Assembly (NCBI GenBank): GCA_029641185.1
Contig: JAPWGK010000010.1
Coordinates: forward strand, 1-64,000
Reading direction: 5' to 3'
Source of the DNA: Pseudofabraea citricarpa
Taxonomy: Eukaryota; Ascomycota; Leotiomycetes; Helotiales; Dermateaceae
DNA length: 64,000 nucleotides
Part shown: one piece after another, positions 23,626 to 35,853 of the stretch
How positions within the stretch are numbered: position 1 is the first letter of the stretch
Layout of the letters: each line of letters starts with the position of its first letter
The notes under the pieces: generated by a model
Database searches by the model: none
What the model saw: only the letters and a program-made list of their open reading frames with translations
What the model was told of the DNA's origin: nothing
Program-made: the position numbers and the translations under genes

Positions 23626-24099
23626 ATGCCAACTCAACAGCGCCCATTCTTTGCCAACTTTCTGGCCGCCTTCAGAGCCCACTCAGCCATGCAGCAGCAA
23701 CCTCCCCAGAAAGGCCCAGCAACCACAACATCCTCCCAGATCACCTCGACCTCGAATACAGCATCTTCCCCCCGAACCATCTCGACGGCTGCCAACAAGC
23801 CATCAGGAGCCACGGCGACGGCTCTCTCAACACTGCACTCCCCACGTGCCTTGTCGACGTCCACGTCCCCTCTTTCCACTTCCCCTGAACAGACCGGCTC
23901 ACAACCACGATACATCGAGCGGCGAGCGCCGCGGAGAGGCAGTGACAGCAGCAGCGAAGGCTTCCGTGACGTGCTGGGGGCAGAGAAGTGGTATATTGGG
24001 GGACGAACAGCAACGGGCGAGGAAAAGTTCTTCAAGCTGGGCGTGGTACGACGACAGCGGAGCGGAGACCGATTAAGTCTGGATAGATTATCACTATGA
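23626..24099 (+). CDS. Hypothetical Ser/Thr-rich protein with conserved-looking ends
   Basis: Single-exon ORF of 157 aa, preceded by a long CT-rich leader typical of highly expressed fungal genes. The N-terminus (FFANFLAAFRAH) and the C-terminal third (SEGFRDVLGAEKWYIGGRTA) look structured, while residues about 25-105 are a low-complexity Ser/Thr/Ala linker. No signal peptide or membrane helix. I do not recognise the function; the layout resembles small conserved fungal hypothetical proteins. An overlapping frame (23549-24076) is Pro/Ser-rich and judged a shadow. Confidence 0.6.
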   Translation: MPTQQRPFFANFLAAFRAHSAMQQQPPQKGPATTTSSQITSTSNTASSPRTISTAANKPSGATATALSTLHSPRALSTSTSPLSTSPEQTGSQPRYIERRAPRRGSDSSSEGFRDVLGAEKWYIGGRTATGEEKFFKLGVVRRQRSGDRLSLDRLSL

Positions 24100-24337
24100 T
24101 CAGGTACCGGCACCGAGTACATACGGACGTGGGCACAGACGGGCTTTGGATGGCAAATCGTTCTGCATATACGGGAATAAAGAAAGAAGTCATCATATGA
24201 CGGGGGACACAAGGCGTTGTTGGCACGCCTGGCATGGCGAAATGATGAATCAATGAAAGCTCCTCCTTTTTACATGCATTTGCCTTTCTTTCTGCAGTAT
24301 AGAGCAGGTTGACAATAAAAAAAAAAGCAGGACATCT

Positions 24338-26337
24338 TCACCACATAAATCTCTGAATCTTCCCCTCTTCCTGCACCCACGCAAACCCGCGAAACAAGAA
24401 TATATAGCCCGTCACTGCGTTCACGCCCAGAAACCACAGCGTCTCCGCCCACAATCTATGATCGTGCCCGACCAGCATTCGTTTCCACGCCGAGGTTGTA
24501 CCTGACTCGCTCTGAGGTTTGGCCAGACTTGGCACATGAAGTCTCCAAACCAACCACGGCAGAATAAAATACCGTGGCTCTACCAATGGAGCTGTGATGA
24601 GCGAGAGTGCAGTAGTGAGGACAAAAATCAGAAGAAAGGACGTCGTCGGTCCTGTAATCTTTGCTTCTTTTTTAATGCTATCCTTGGATTTGACTTTTGG
24701 CTTGGTTATGGTGGTGGTGCCCTGTCCGCCTAGACACCGATATGCCAACCATGCACCAAGAATATAGACGGGAGCGAGAACATATCGGACCAGAGGGTGC
24801 TGCAGAATCGTGTACCGGAAGACGTAGAAGACGTAATGACGGTTATCTGCCAGCGTAAAAGGGTGGATGATGGTATTGAATTTGATGATACCCAACGTGA
24901 GGACGAGGGCAGTGAGAACGCAGAGGCTGTTGACAGCCATGCGCACCTTCGACACATTTCTTGGCCGGTTGTTTTGGAGGATCGTGGGAAGGAATCCATG
25001 GACGAATTCTGGGAGAAAAGATAGAAGATATGGGTACAGGAGAGGAAAGGAAAAGAACGCTATGAAGACCCAGAGATAAAGGAGTTGTGGGAGGTGGATT
25101 GTTGCCACGTGATTGGATTTATCGCCTGGATGTCAGTCAGTTATGTGCGACAAATATAAAGAGGACTCGAGGATTACCTAGCACGACACCTCCATTCCAG
25201 AACACGAAACCTCCAAAGGAGGCGAGAAGTGCAATGTAGGGCCACAATCGTGTCAGTATGATGATCGGGCGGTGTAAGATTGCTATTGCGATACTGAGGG
25301 CGCAGAGAATGAAATCTAGAGAATAAACCAGATTAGTTGTGTCGTGACTAAAAGGAAACGAAAGGCTTACCTGCTACATCCGCGTCCTTCAGTTCGATAT
25401 CATGGATATTGCCCGCCTTGTAATTCTCAAAAGAAGAGTAAAATTCTTGCATGTTCTGAGGAATTCGTAATTCGACATGCGTTGTCGTAGAGGAACCCTT
25501 AATCGTTCTCACAGCTTCCAACCCGCCCATGAAGATTGCAACCCAGAATATATTAGTCTGTCTCATGGTAAGGGCAACAACTCCAATTACGTAAAGCCTT
25601 AGGCTTCCCTCAGTAGAATCCGAGTAAGCTCCTGGTCGTCGGAGAAACGTCATGTACATGCAAAGGACCACGGCGGTAGAGAGAACATCGGTATAGAAGA
25701 GACCCGAGAAGAAGAAGAGTGGTGGAAAGAGAGCGACGTTGACTGCGGTGTGTACAGTATCCAAGGTAATAAAGTCGTGTGAGTTCAACCATGATTTGGT
25801 GACGGGTGTGGTCTTGCTGACGCTCGAGAGCCTGGTGATGAGATCCCGAGAAGCAGACGCATAGGCCATGGTCATGAGAAGAGTGAGGGTGTTGAATAGG
25901 CGCAGCGAGTAGACATTGCATACCCCGCCTCCAACCAATTTGACAAAGGCTGTTGCAAAGGCATATCTGTCAATCGTCAGTAAATCTTTCGAGGCTTGGG
26001 AGAGTGGTTGACTCTACAGGCCGGGTGGAGTGGTGAGTTTGGGATCCCAAACATCATATCGTTTCTCGCAGTACGCCTGTGCTTGGGGGATGTGGAAGAT
26101 CTCGTCCTAGAGTGACATTAATAACGGCTCTGGAGATCTGGTGGGGGAGGGGGATAATCATACCAGATATGGCTCCGGGACATACCTGGTCACCTGACTG
26201 ACCCAGAACCAGGCTGGGAAGAGGACAGAGCCGTAGATGAGAGCTATAATTATCCAAGAAGTTCTTGTCGAAGCTTGAGACGGTTCCTGGAGAAGGGCTG
26301 ACCCGCTGAGCCAGGAGATGGGGTTCCAGTTGGGCAT
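24338..26337 (-). CDS. ALG10: Dol-P-Glc alpha-1,2-glucosyltransferase (ALG10/DIE2)
   Basis: Five exons, 26164-26337, 26018-26106, 25371-25966, 25178-25315 and 24338-25125, with introns of 51-57 nt, giving 594 aa. The product is a multi-pass ER membrane protein with ALG10 signatures: [18 protein letters not shown] across the first splice site, [39 protein letters not shown] and [16 protein letters not shown] near the C-terminus. ALG10 adds the third and last glucose to the dolichol-linked oligosaccharide before its transfer to protein. The Met at 26337 was used as start because upstream frames lack an in-frame ATG; it gives a slightly long cytosolic N-terminus. Confidence 0.94.
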
Positions 26338-28513
26338 GCTGAGCGAAAACAAGACCCTCCAAAGACAGCTTGCGTGTCACAAGCAGCCTTGCTAAACCCG
26401 CGCAAATGCTTATGAGGATGACGATGAAGACGAAGCCATGTTGAGCGGTCTCACTTGTCACTTTGCACGGTAACTAACTCGCATAGATCCCAAAATAGGA
26501 GTGAGCAGCGAGGTACGCTGTACGGTGGATGAGGGGGCGACGAAGATTTGACGGTTCAGGAGGTTCAGCCTCGTCAAGCATCTCGCAGCCAGACTCTCCA
26601 AGACATCGCTTAAGCAAACGAACCAGTCATGCGCTTCGGCCGAGAGGTTTCCTCGCTTAAGGAGCTGAATGAGGATGCCCAATTTATTTCAGATCTTTAT
26701 GCCATTTCATCTCATCTCAATCGCTTCCTTTCCGAGCGCATCCGTCGTCCGTCGTTCTCGCGCTTCGGTTCCTCTTCCCTCCTGCTAGAACTAGTGCCAG
26801 TCCCAAAAAAGAAAGTCCACGGAGCCTCGGACGGTGCGTGAACGCGCATCTCGTACCTTCGCCTTACCAATAATACCCTCGGAGTCGCTTTGCGTGCACG
26901 ATGCCGTGACCCCCACCATGGATACGGATACAGCAGCATTGATTGTCAATCTACAGCTAGATATAAAGTCACAATCTTCCCTTTCTCGTTGCACTTCTAC
27001 ATCCTGCATCTCATCGCCTGATCTTTCTCTCTCTCTTTCGTTGCTTACTTCTCACGTCTACTATATCAAACCGCATCCCTAATCACCAACATCATCACCA
27101 ACACCACCATCATCATCATGTCTGTCCAAGATTTCATGCTCGAGTGCCTTCTCGTCTTCGTTTCCTACTCGCACTCCCAGCACCCACCTCCTCAGTCCAT
27201 GCTTCCATCTGCAACAGGGTGCCGCAACCAGAGCACCAAGAGAAAGAACTCTGCGCCACGTCTCGTAGTATCACAACACTGAAATCCTATCCGATAGTCA
27301 TAGATCATCATCCCGATCACGATATGGTCACGTGTCATCCACTATCTTGTCTCTGGTCAACACTTTGTTTGACAGGACATCTAAACTTCTTACACTCGCT
27401 TACATCACCTTGCTTTCATAAAGCTGTTTTTGGGAGGGGCCTGAGCAAGGTCATGCGGCGACGTTCTGAGCATCTCGTTGGATTCCGAGATTGATATTAC
27501 CCAAGACCTACTTGGCAACTGTGGATATCCATCTATCCATCGGCTTTCTATTGGATGTGGGAAGCGGTCAAGAATTTGAGTTTTGGGAGCATAATTTGGC
27601 TTTCCGAAGGTCAATGCGGAGAACTTTCTGGAGAGTGGGAAAATCACGGGCCGCCAAGACATTCCCCAAATCGCATAGTTTCCATCCCACGATACCAAGC
27701 CGACCTTGAAGCAAAAATTAGCTTTATTCCTTTTCGGAATGGCTATTTACCGAACTCGACTGTTGGAGCATGTTAATATCACTCAACCTTTTATTTTGTT
27801 TCTTGTTTGTTTTTGGGTTACGGAGCGAAAGGATTTGAAGGAATGCAACACATAACGAAGAAATGTCGGAGGAGTTTTTTTTTACAACAGGATGGATGTA
27901 ATCTTAATTACAACAGTAATGCCCTTGTAGCATTATCGGTTTTGAGGCAGTGGCAGGAGTCGATTTTATAGAAAAGATTCAAAAATAACCACTACACATT
28001 TGATTGTCTCTCAACCTGATCAAAATGACCTCACAACTTTAGAGTGAGCATAATATCCCGAACTGACGTGAATTCTTGTCCTATAGTACCTACGTACTAT
28101 TTATTAAAAGCTTTCGCCGTGGGTTTTGCATTCCGTGATCCCGATATGGTTGTCGTGGTTTATTTTCTTACAGTAGCCTCGGTCCTTACCCGAGGGCCAA
28201 TAAGAGCAACTCTTCTACACCCCCACTTCCCCAGCTCGGATTACAAACGCTCATAATTCAGACCTTACATGTACATGTAACTGATCAAGCGATCGGCTTG
28301 AATCCGACCATAAGCGCATAGAAAGCTGAAAAATATGAATCATAAGAAGATATGTTTTCTTGGGTGTTTTTCTTAATAATCGTCGCTTTCGAACGCATAC
28401 TTAAAGTATAAAGCGTCTCTTAACAAAGTCAAAAACTACAGTCAAAAACTCTTCCGTTAAAACGAATTACAAACTATAATTTTAAGCTATTCCCTGCTAT
28501 CTGTTAAAAACAC
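26338..28513. other. Long intergenic region, 2.2 kb
   Basis: Holds the ALG10 promoter, then a CT-rich leader-like stretch (26990-27117) ending in a short ORF at 27118, then AT-richer sequence from about 27780. Other open frames (27405-27698 and 27491-27709) overlap on opposite strands and show no protein features. Confidence 0.45.
27118..27282 (+). CDS. Possible short protein, 54 aa
   Basis: An ATG directly follows a CT-rich and CACCAT-rich leader, as at well-expressed fungal genes. The frame runs 54 codons with a hydrophobic stretch near residues 7-18 (MLECLLVFVSYS), too weak to call a membrane segment. It may be the first exon of a spliced gene or a leader peptide. I recognise no family. 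Confidence 0.2.
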   Translation: MSVQDFMLECLLVFVSYSHSQHPPPQSMLPSATGCRNQSTKRKNSAPRLVVSQH

Positions 28514-28565
28514 CATGTCCTTCGCCGAAGCAATTGATCGTTACAGACAACACTTTGACAATAGG
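28514..28565 (+). other. Possible 5' exon of an upstream hypothetical gene
   Basis: ATGTCC starts an open stretch reading MSFAEAIDRYRQHFDN, followed by a GTTTGT donor-like site at 28566. Short open pieces at about 28633-28670 and 28722-28780 could be further exons. I could not join them in frame to the exon at 28948. Confidence 0.25.
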
Positions 28566-28947
28566 TTTGTGCTTGTTTCACGGCGCTATCATTTTAGCTC
28601 TCTTTGCTGAAGTTAATTGTGTGTGAATTAAGATTAGTCAGAAGCAACTTTCGAAAGGCCACTAGTCAAGGTAAGCTGTATACTCTTCCTCTGAAAACTT
28701 AATTTTTAACGAGAAGACAGATGAAGGTCAGCCGCAAGGTATATACCCATTTAGAATCCCAGCGTCTTTCTGGACTTGATCCTCTCTACAACAAGAAAGA
28801 TTTCTTTTATTAAATGCGAGCTAATTTACCGAAGAAAAACATATCGATATTATCGTATCTCATGTCAGCACATATTCGTGGAGCCCAAACCTTATCGAGT
28901 CGCTAAAATCTATTCCCTTAACTTTCACCCCCTTGCCCATGCAAAGC

Positions 28948-29776
28948 ATGGCTTCTGTACATGACTCTATGGGAAACAGTGTCCATAACCGCTTCTCCGC
29001 CGCACGTATGGCAATCGAATATCATGGATTACGTATTTTCAAATGCCTTTTTATGATTCATTCGGTTCTTCGAGGAGTGGGTGTAGAAAAAGCATATGAG
29101 AAAGATGCTCTTGATGAAATTCTGTATTGGATGGAAGGTGTACTTCATGATATTAAATACGGCCATGATGGTTCTCGAGGTCGGTTCGGGGTTTCATCTT
29201 GAATCCGGGTTATGTTATGTTCGGATAAAGTTGCATTCGTGCTAACTAAGCGACGGCTTTAGGTTATGGAGCACTTGATGCTCTATATATTGACTACCTG
29301 AAAGCGACCGTTTCGTTTCCCATTCTTCGTGCGTTTTCTAGTACGTGTTATTCTTCAGAACTTTCAAACCCTCCTCCCGATATTTCTCAGAGAACGTTTC
29401 ACACAAAAACACTTTCTCATCATTCTTCGTTACAGGAACAATCAAGCCAGAAGGCTTTGCCTCACTCTCCGATAAACAGTCTCTCGGCAAACTGCGAAAC
29501 CTCTTCCAAACGGCTAAGCAATTGGGGGATGAATTACTAGTCTCCATCCAAGGGAACCAATTTAATAGCGCTCGCGTTGCGGTGCTGAAGCTCGTTTTGG
29601 GCGATTGTATGGGCATTGAGAAAGAGCACCATAACTTGGTAATAAGAATGAAGCCTGAGGATGCGAGTTCGAGCAAACAGCTTCTGAATTCTTCCGAAAG
29701 CGACATTAAAGGCGTGATCGGTAGATTCTCAAGTTGCGTAGATCCCTTTGACGGTCTAGTATTGGAACTCAAGTAA
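28948..29776 (+). CDS. Hypothetical alpha-helical protein, 5' end uncertain
   Basis: At least three exons, 28948-29179, 29263-29340 and 29436-29776, about 216 aa. The second intron carries a perfect branch site (GCTAAC) and both joins keep frame. The protein looks wholly helical with no signal peptide or membrane helix; one helix-like stretch reads LGKLRNLFQTAKQLGDELL. It resembles the style of N-terminal helical domains of fungal STAND/HeLo-like proteins, but I cannot assign it. The ATG at 28948 is a minimal start; exons from 28514 may belong to it. Confidence 0.5.
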
Positions 29777-30624
29777 TAAACTCTTTCTGTTGTTCAACGG
29801 GCTCAGGTTTAACTTTTAAATTTATCTTTGTGTGAAAAACTTTATTGAAGATCACTTTCAACCTAATATTCCAAGTCGTGTTTTACGGATTCTCTCATCA
29901 CGTATTTTCTTACACAAGCAAATAATTGACAAACCCTGTCTATGCAGAGAAAATTTCATCTTGGTTTGTCCGGCAGTTATATCCCACTGGCTGAAACGTA
30001 TACAAATTTGTCCCACATCACACTTTTTATTCATAAGTATTGTGTCTAATAAAATGATAAACGAGCTAATGCTCAGATTTGGATTAAGCGACAGCTAGAT
30101 GAGCACTGTCTCGCTTCTCCGCCCAGCCAACCTTTGACGTCATAACCTTGTCTCTGATCGATTAGTTCAACTTTACTAGGGCGTTCGTAACATTAAATTC
30201 GATGTTGAAAACGTTCCTCGATGGTTTAGAACACTTGGCTTTGAGCGGTCACCGCTATGTCTAACTGGATTTGATGGTGTGGGGAGTAAACCAGGTGGAT
30301 CTCTGACCGACACTCCGCTAATCCGCCCCACAAGCTAGGAGCTTCCTTCGTCGGGTTCCAGCCGACGTGCATCAAGTAAATGCCCGCCCTCACAAGAGAT
30401 CAAAATCTGCTTTTGAGATTCTCCACCGCATACGACGTATATATGATGCTATGGTTTGTTTTAAAACCCCAGAACATAAGGCACAGCATTTTGTTTTGTT
30501 ATGCTTTCAACTGTAAATCATTCCATTTCTCTTTTTCGAAGTCAAATTTTTATTCTTGACTTTTTATTTTTTATTTTTTAAAGGGACTTGGCACAGAGAC
30601 CACTTTGTTTGGGCATTCGTGATC
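29777..30624. other. Intergenic region, 0.85 kb
   Basis: AT-rich, with T-runs just before the MFS gene (30560-30585). No gene recognised; the frame at 29832-30098 lacks protein features. Confidence 0.5.
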
Positions 30625-32276
30625 ATGGCAAATGTAGAGCTGGAAATACAGAACGAACAGACTCGGCAAGAAGGTTCTTTCACTGTCGCAGAAGACAGCA
30701 CCCCACCAGCCAATGCAGTCGATGCCTTGCCAAAATGGAACGATTCCAAAGTAAATACCTACAAGACTATTGCTACGTTTCTTGGATTTACCGTCGCAGG
30801 ATTAAATGATGCCGTTTATGGAGTATGCATCAGACATTGGAATTAAAAATTTAGCTTGCTAATTCTTCAAACAGGCAATTATCCCATATGTAATTGGAAT
30901 ATATTTGTCCGTTTTCAAACATTTGTTATTGTCTGGCTAACATGTCTCTATTCATTTAGTTGGAAGAATATTACAAAATCAGTTACACGGTCGTATCGCT
31001 GGTCTTCCTCTCGCCTCTCGTTGGCTACATATCCGCAGCGACACTCAGCAACATGATCCACCAACGGCTCGGTCAACGAGGTATCGCTTTCATCGGACCA
31101 GGTTCACACCTTTTAGCCTACGTGGTCATTTGTCTACACCCACCATACCCCGTACTGGTGATTGCTTTTATCGCTGCTGGCTTCGGAAACGGAATACTTG
31201 ACGCGGCTTGGAACGCATGGCTGGGAAACATGGCCAATGCAAATCAGGTTCTGGGATTCCTGCATGGGTTTTATGGCCTGGGTGCTACGATCTCTCCTTT
31301 GATTGCTACAACTATGGTAACCAAGGGTGGGCTGAAGTGGTATACGTTCTATTACATTATGGTAGGTCAGCAATTTCGAACTCTGTCCTTGGAGTCCGTG
31401 ATAGGAAGGGCTGTTTTTGGTCCTATTTGAACTTGTAACTCATGTGTGGAAAGATAGCAGCGGCAACTCTTGAGCTAGCAACCTCCGTCATGGCCTTTTG
31501 GAACGAAACCGCAACAAAATTCCGCGCTCAAAACCCCCCATCGGCAGATGCAAAGACAGGAGTAACACGAGAAGCTCTCAAACAACGGGTAACTTGGGTC
31601 AGCGCGGTATTCCTCCTCACATATGTTGGGATCGAAGTAGCGTTGGGGGGCTGGATTGTGACTTTCATGATTCGAGTGCGAAACGGCGAGGCTTTTGCGT
31701 CTGGCATGAGTGCTACAGGGTAATGTAAACGCAATCCTTCGCAAATCTCTTAACTGATTTCTATCAATTAGCTTCTGGCTTGGAATAACTGTTGGACGTA
31801 CAGTGCTCGGTTTTGTGACACCAAGAGTAGGAGTTGATCTTGCAATTCCACTCTATCTCGTCCTCAGCGTCGTCTGTCATGTCCTATTTTGGTTCATCCC
31901 CTCCTTCATTGCTTCATCTATTTGGGTTGCATTCTTGGGTTTCTTTCTTGGACCTCTTTTCCCAGCAGCCATTGTTGCCACAACACGCCGCCTTCCTCGC
32001 AATCTTCATATTGGTGCTATAGGTTTCGGCGCAGCTTTTGGCGGAGGAGGGGCTTGTATTTTGCCGTTTGCAGTTGGTGCTTTAGCCCAAAGTAAAGGCG
32101 TCGAGGTTTTGCAGCCTATCATCTTGTGTATGCTAGTGCTAGCATCATTGCTGTGGATTGTTGGAATGCCTCAAGGTGGTGGCGTCGAAGGGGAGGGGCA
32201 ACTCACCAAGGGTGCAGCACGGTTTATCGAAAGAGTTTGGACTCGTGCACATACTTCTAGGTCATCGAACCTTTGA
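30625..32276 (+). CDS. MFS transporter, fucose-permease/BSC6-like
   Basis: Five exons, 30625-30822, 30875-30889, 30960-31361, 31454-31719 and 31772-32276, giving 461 aa with about 12 predicted membrane helices. The second exon is only 15 nt (AIIPY) between introns with clear branch sites; without it the first helix motif GLNDAVYGAIIPYLEEYY would be lost. The GFGNGILDAAWNAWLGNM segment in helix 4 fits the fucose-permease-like branch of the MFS. Substrate unknown. It lies directly upstream of a Zn2Cys6 regulator on the opposite strand and ends 140 bases from that gene's stop. Confidence 0.87.
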
Positions 32277-32415
32277 GAGGGGGTTGAGCCAATAAATGCC
32301 TCATGGTACCATAGAAATATGGGTAAATATAATATTTGGAATATTCAACGTTAATTTGCCATCAAATGAGAACATCAGATACACATTTTAACCCCAGGTT
32401 CCTCTGTGAGAATGT

Positions 32416-33932
32416 CTACGCCAGACTCGAGAGGGTGTACCGTTCCAGCTTCCCTACATTGTGATGTTTGCTGACTTTGAGTGGCCAAGCGAGAAATTCG
32501 CGATAATCGGTCCGCATATTATCATATATCGTTGGTATCCACGTACTCATCCGAATCCCGTACATTGTAACTGTATATTGTTTACGCTCTCTGCATGAAA
32601 TTGGTCTCATTATCAGATGCAATGCAACCATGTGAGCAAGGAGAAGTTGGGAAGAGTGATTTTGAGAATCTAGAAGTTGTAGCGTATCCTTGTGATCCAT
32701 GGCAATGATGATCTTGTCAATTTCAACATAGCAGCGATAAGCTAGAGTACTGGTGTTAAGACAGAGCATATAAGCGTTTGATGGGGTCATACCATCGAGA
32801 GGAGAATTTGATAATGCTGTAAAAGCTTGTACCAGACCCGCAAGTAATGTTCTCTCGAATGTTTCTTTGCAAATTGGTAAGAGATCTGTCGTAGACAGTA
32901 CGGCCGAATGCACAAAGCTGAGACTGAACCCTGGGGCGTCTTTCATTCTCGTTCGCATGTTGTTTAAACGAGTATCGGGGCCTTCTTGCGCAAGGATTGA
33001 TCCGACCTTCTGGCCCTGCACTTTTCTCGTTGTGAATGCGCAACTTCTTGTCAGGATCAGAGATGCTTGCAGTCCGTCCTCCATATACCAGGATTGCATA
33101 AGAAGCGCATAACATGTCCCGATCGCTGCATCAGCCTCTTCTGTTTGTCTCATAGGTTTTTCTAAAGCGCAATTCAATCCCTTGATGGCAGCGAGCCTGT
33201 GAGACTGAGCTATTGATGTAAGGTCACTGTGAGTAAGTTTTTCTAAATGAGATGCAGCAAGTGCCAACATTGCATGCATCAAATATTCATACTAAAGAAC
33301 ATAATTAGTAAAATAAGATAATGGTGATACTGGGCCTACGGCACCTGATGGCCTATGGGAAGAATATATGAGAGCCAAATATTGTCCGACCTGACCGGGA
33401 AGTGGGGATATGCAGCGACGAGGAAGTGATGATGAAGTCGAAGGTCTGTTAAGCTGAAGCTACGTTCGAGATGTAGAGTGCAACTCTGTTGTGGAGCTGG
33501 ACCGGATCCTGTCGAATCTGGTATATAACGACAGCGAAGTGACAAGCGAGCACAATTTTCGCATATTGGACGGTTCTCTGGACACTATTTCTGATAAACT
33601 ACTTATCTGATACCTCGAATTTTGACACACACCTTGACTTTCCTTCTTTTACACTCATAGCATCCCTGGCGCGATTTTCGATGGCCTTTCCGAGGTATCT
33701 TTTCTTGCTTAGTAGCATTGAGATCATCAATATCTTGGGTAATGGAACGGTTTGCTGCTGAGGCTCTGGTCTCTGGTGGGTCAGATGCCAGATCAGTGGC
33801 ACCAAGATTAGTTGCTTGCCAGCTCATTACTGAAGATGTCATAACGTGTAGACCGGAGATTAGAGCTCTGATGGCAAGAGTGGCGGTTGGTATAGAAGAT
33901 AGATCGGAGGCAGGCGAAAGGAGTTCTGGCAT
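32416..33932 (-). CDS. Zn2Cys6 transcription factor with fungal-specific domain
   Basis: Three exons, 33633-33932, 33345-33584 and 32416-33291, with introns of 48 and 53 nt, giving 471 aa. The zinc cluster is split by the first intron and fits CX2CX6CX6CX2CX6C exactly: CYECKRRKVK, then CPENRPICENC and a final Cys seven residues on, at residues about 91-118. The remainder is the helical middle-homology (fungal-specific TF) domain, without a predicted coiled coil. The cluster sits unusually far in (about residue 90) behind a Ser/Thr-rich N-terminus. It may regulate the neighbouring MFS and thioesterase-like genes; that is inference from position only. Confidence 0.9.
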
Positions 33933-34758
33933 GTGGTTCGGACAGCTTTTTCGGTTGCTGGTATTTTAGCTTGGCGGTAAAGGCCCGAAAATTAAAGCGA
34001 AACAACACACCTGTGCTTCAAAAAATGTTGTTTCTTTTGATTCAATATTATCTTAAGTATAAACTTACATATCAACAGAGAAGGAAAAGTAAGCATAATT
34101 GGATAGAAGGCAATAGGTAAATTGTGCCGCTGTCACGTGTGTCACATGACCTTGCGTGATCATGACCTATGATAGCTATCTGACTATTTGGTGGCAAGCT
34201 TCTCTTAGTAATCGGCTTGTATTGTTTTGATTTTTGGTCGTTTCTAAGCATGCTCCTAATAATTCAGTAGCTACCCACATCTTTGGTTAGAAATTGTATA
34301 AATATAACTAACATGTGAACAACACACTACTGCAACATGGAGAAAGTTAAGAGGGCGTTGACCATCAAAAGACTTACTCCAATATGGGACCTACACCTAC
34401 CTTTAATTCGTGGACAAGCCATGCAGGTTGGATTGAGTCGGAATTGAACTTGGATGGAAACCTCGGCCTGCACGCGTGGCAGCGCCTCGCAACCGCAAGC
34501 GGGAATGAAAGTATATTTGCTCCGAGGGAAATTGATAGGAACCAAAGCATATGATTGGGGGTCTGGATAGGCGCATAAGATAATTACTGTCTTATTCAAG
34601 CATATTAAAGTTGCTACCAAGTATCGGTACTTATTTAGTCTTGGGATTCTTTGGTTTTGATTTAACATAAATTCCACCTTCTCACACTTCAGGACCAGCT
34701 TCGATCATCCACCACACTGGCTATACACCAATTTATATCCCAATCTACAGAATCCAAC
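33933..34758. other. Divergent promoter region, 0.83 kb
   Basis: Between the regulator (-) and the thioesterase-like gene (+). Contains a CACGTGTGTCACATGACC stretch at 34133-34150 with two CAC-rich half sites (candidate bHLH or bZIP site). TATAAATATAAC lies at 34297-34308. Confidence 0.45.
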
Positions 34759-35774
34759 ATGCTTCCATCATTTGTCCTTCCCCGAGATTTCATCCCAAAC
34801 AATTTCGTGGCAGCGACAGAGGTCAAAGCTCTCGAAACCAAGGAAAATGTTTACAGCACAGATATCAAGCGTGATTGGACTGCTATTCTCGGTTTGTTTT
34901 TTCTATTCTTCCATTCTCATCTTACATCTGACTAGCTATAGTTCCAAACGGCGGTTACCTCATGTCCATCATCGCTACAGCAGCGCAGAAACATTTCGAG
35001 ACGAAGCGACCAGAGCTGCAGCAGAAGGACTTGATAACATTTCATGTAGAATTCCTCGCCAAAGCAGACCTGGGTTACGCCGAGGTGCATCTGACTGAAC
35101 TCAAGATTGGACGACAGTTCTCTGTCATGCGAGCCCAGCTGGTCCAATACCCATCGGAGAAAGGAAAAGGGGGGCGGGAAAGCGACAAGAAACAAGCGAG
35201 GGTATGCATGGAAGCACTCGTGACACAAGGAAATCTCACCAAAGAAGCTCAAAGTGGAGGGACGAGTCTACCCACGAGAAAGATAGACATACCAAGAAGA
35301 GAAACGTTCTGCGAGCCAGCATACAACCCAGATTGGCCGTTCATAAGACCTGCCGCGTTCAAAATCCAACATACCTTACCACCTGGATCGACTGAAGAGC
35401 TTGCTCATCCGATGTTCGGCCCAAGTGTGAGAGAGGAATGGGTCCGCTGGGCTCCAGGCACATCTCCTGATCAAGGATTTACTCCACTTGCTCTACCATA
35501 TCTTGCCGATTCCTTTCGTCCTTTGCCAGAGGCTTATGGTTTGGAGGGATATTGGTATCCGACACTGAATTATGGATTGGAAATCAAAAAAGCGCCCGCT
35601 ACAGCTCATTCTTGGGACTGGCTCTTGTTGAGTATCGAAGTCCTCGAGATCAGGAATGGAAGATATGACATGGTTGTAATGATCTTCGAAGAATCTGGTG
35701 ATTTGGTGGCGTTGGGTACTCACGTAGCTCTACTGTTGAACCCAGCAGACAAGGCCAAGAAAAGTAAGATCTAA
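34759..35774 (+). CDS. Acyl-CoA thioesterase-like protein (TesB-like double hot dog)
   Basis: Two exons, 34759-34891 and 34942-35774, with a 50-nt intron, giving 321 aa. The splice joins DWTAILV to PNGGYLMSIIA, the usual N-terminal motif of fungal thioesterase-superfamily proteins. Two hot-dog folds are expected: residues about 30-150 and 190-310, the second with WDWLLLSIEVLEIRNGRYDM. Members hydrolyse acyl-CoA or have lost activity; the substrate here is unknown. Upstream it shares a promoter with the Zn2Cys6 regulator. Confidence 0.85.
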
Positions 35775-35853
35775 CCTCAAAGACCACAAAAGAGTTCTTG
35801 TCATTATAAAATATCTGTTATATATTACTTCTAGAATCTTACAACCTTGGCTT

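Noticed and set aside
29338..29772. 144-aa open frame on the - strand
   Set aside because: Antisense shadow of the hypothetical gene on the + strand, which has branch sites and consistent splice joins.
28514..32276. Secondary-metabolite gene cluster
   Set aside because: No polyketide synthase, peptide synthetase, terpene cyclase or similar backbone enzyme in the window.
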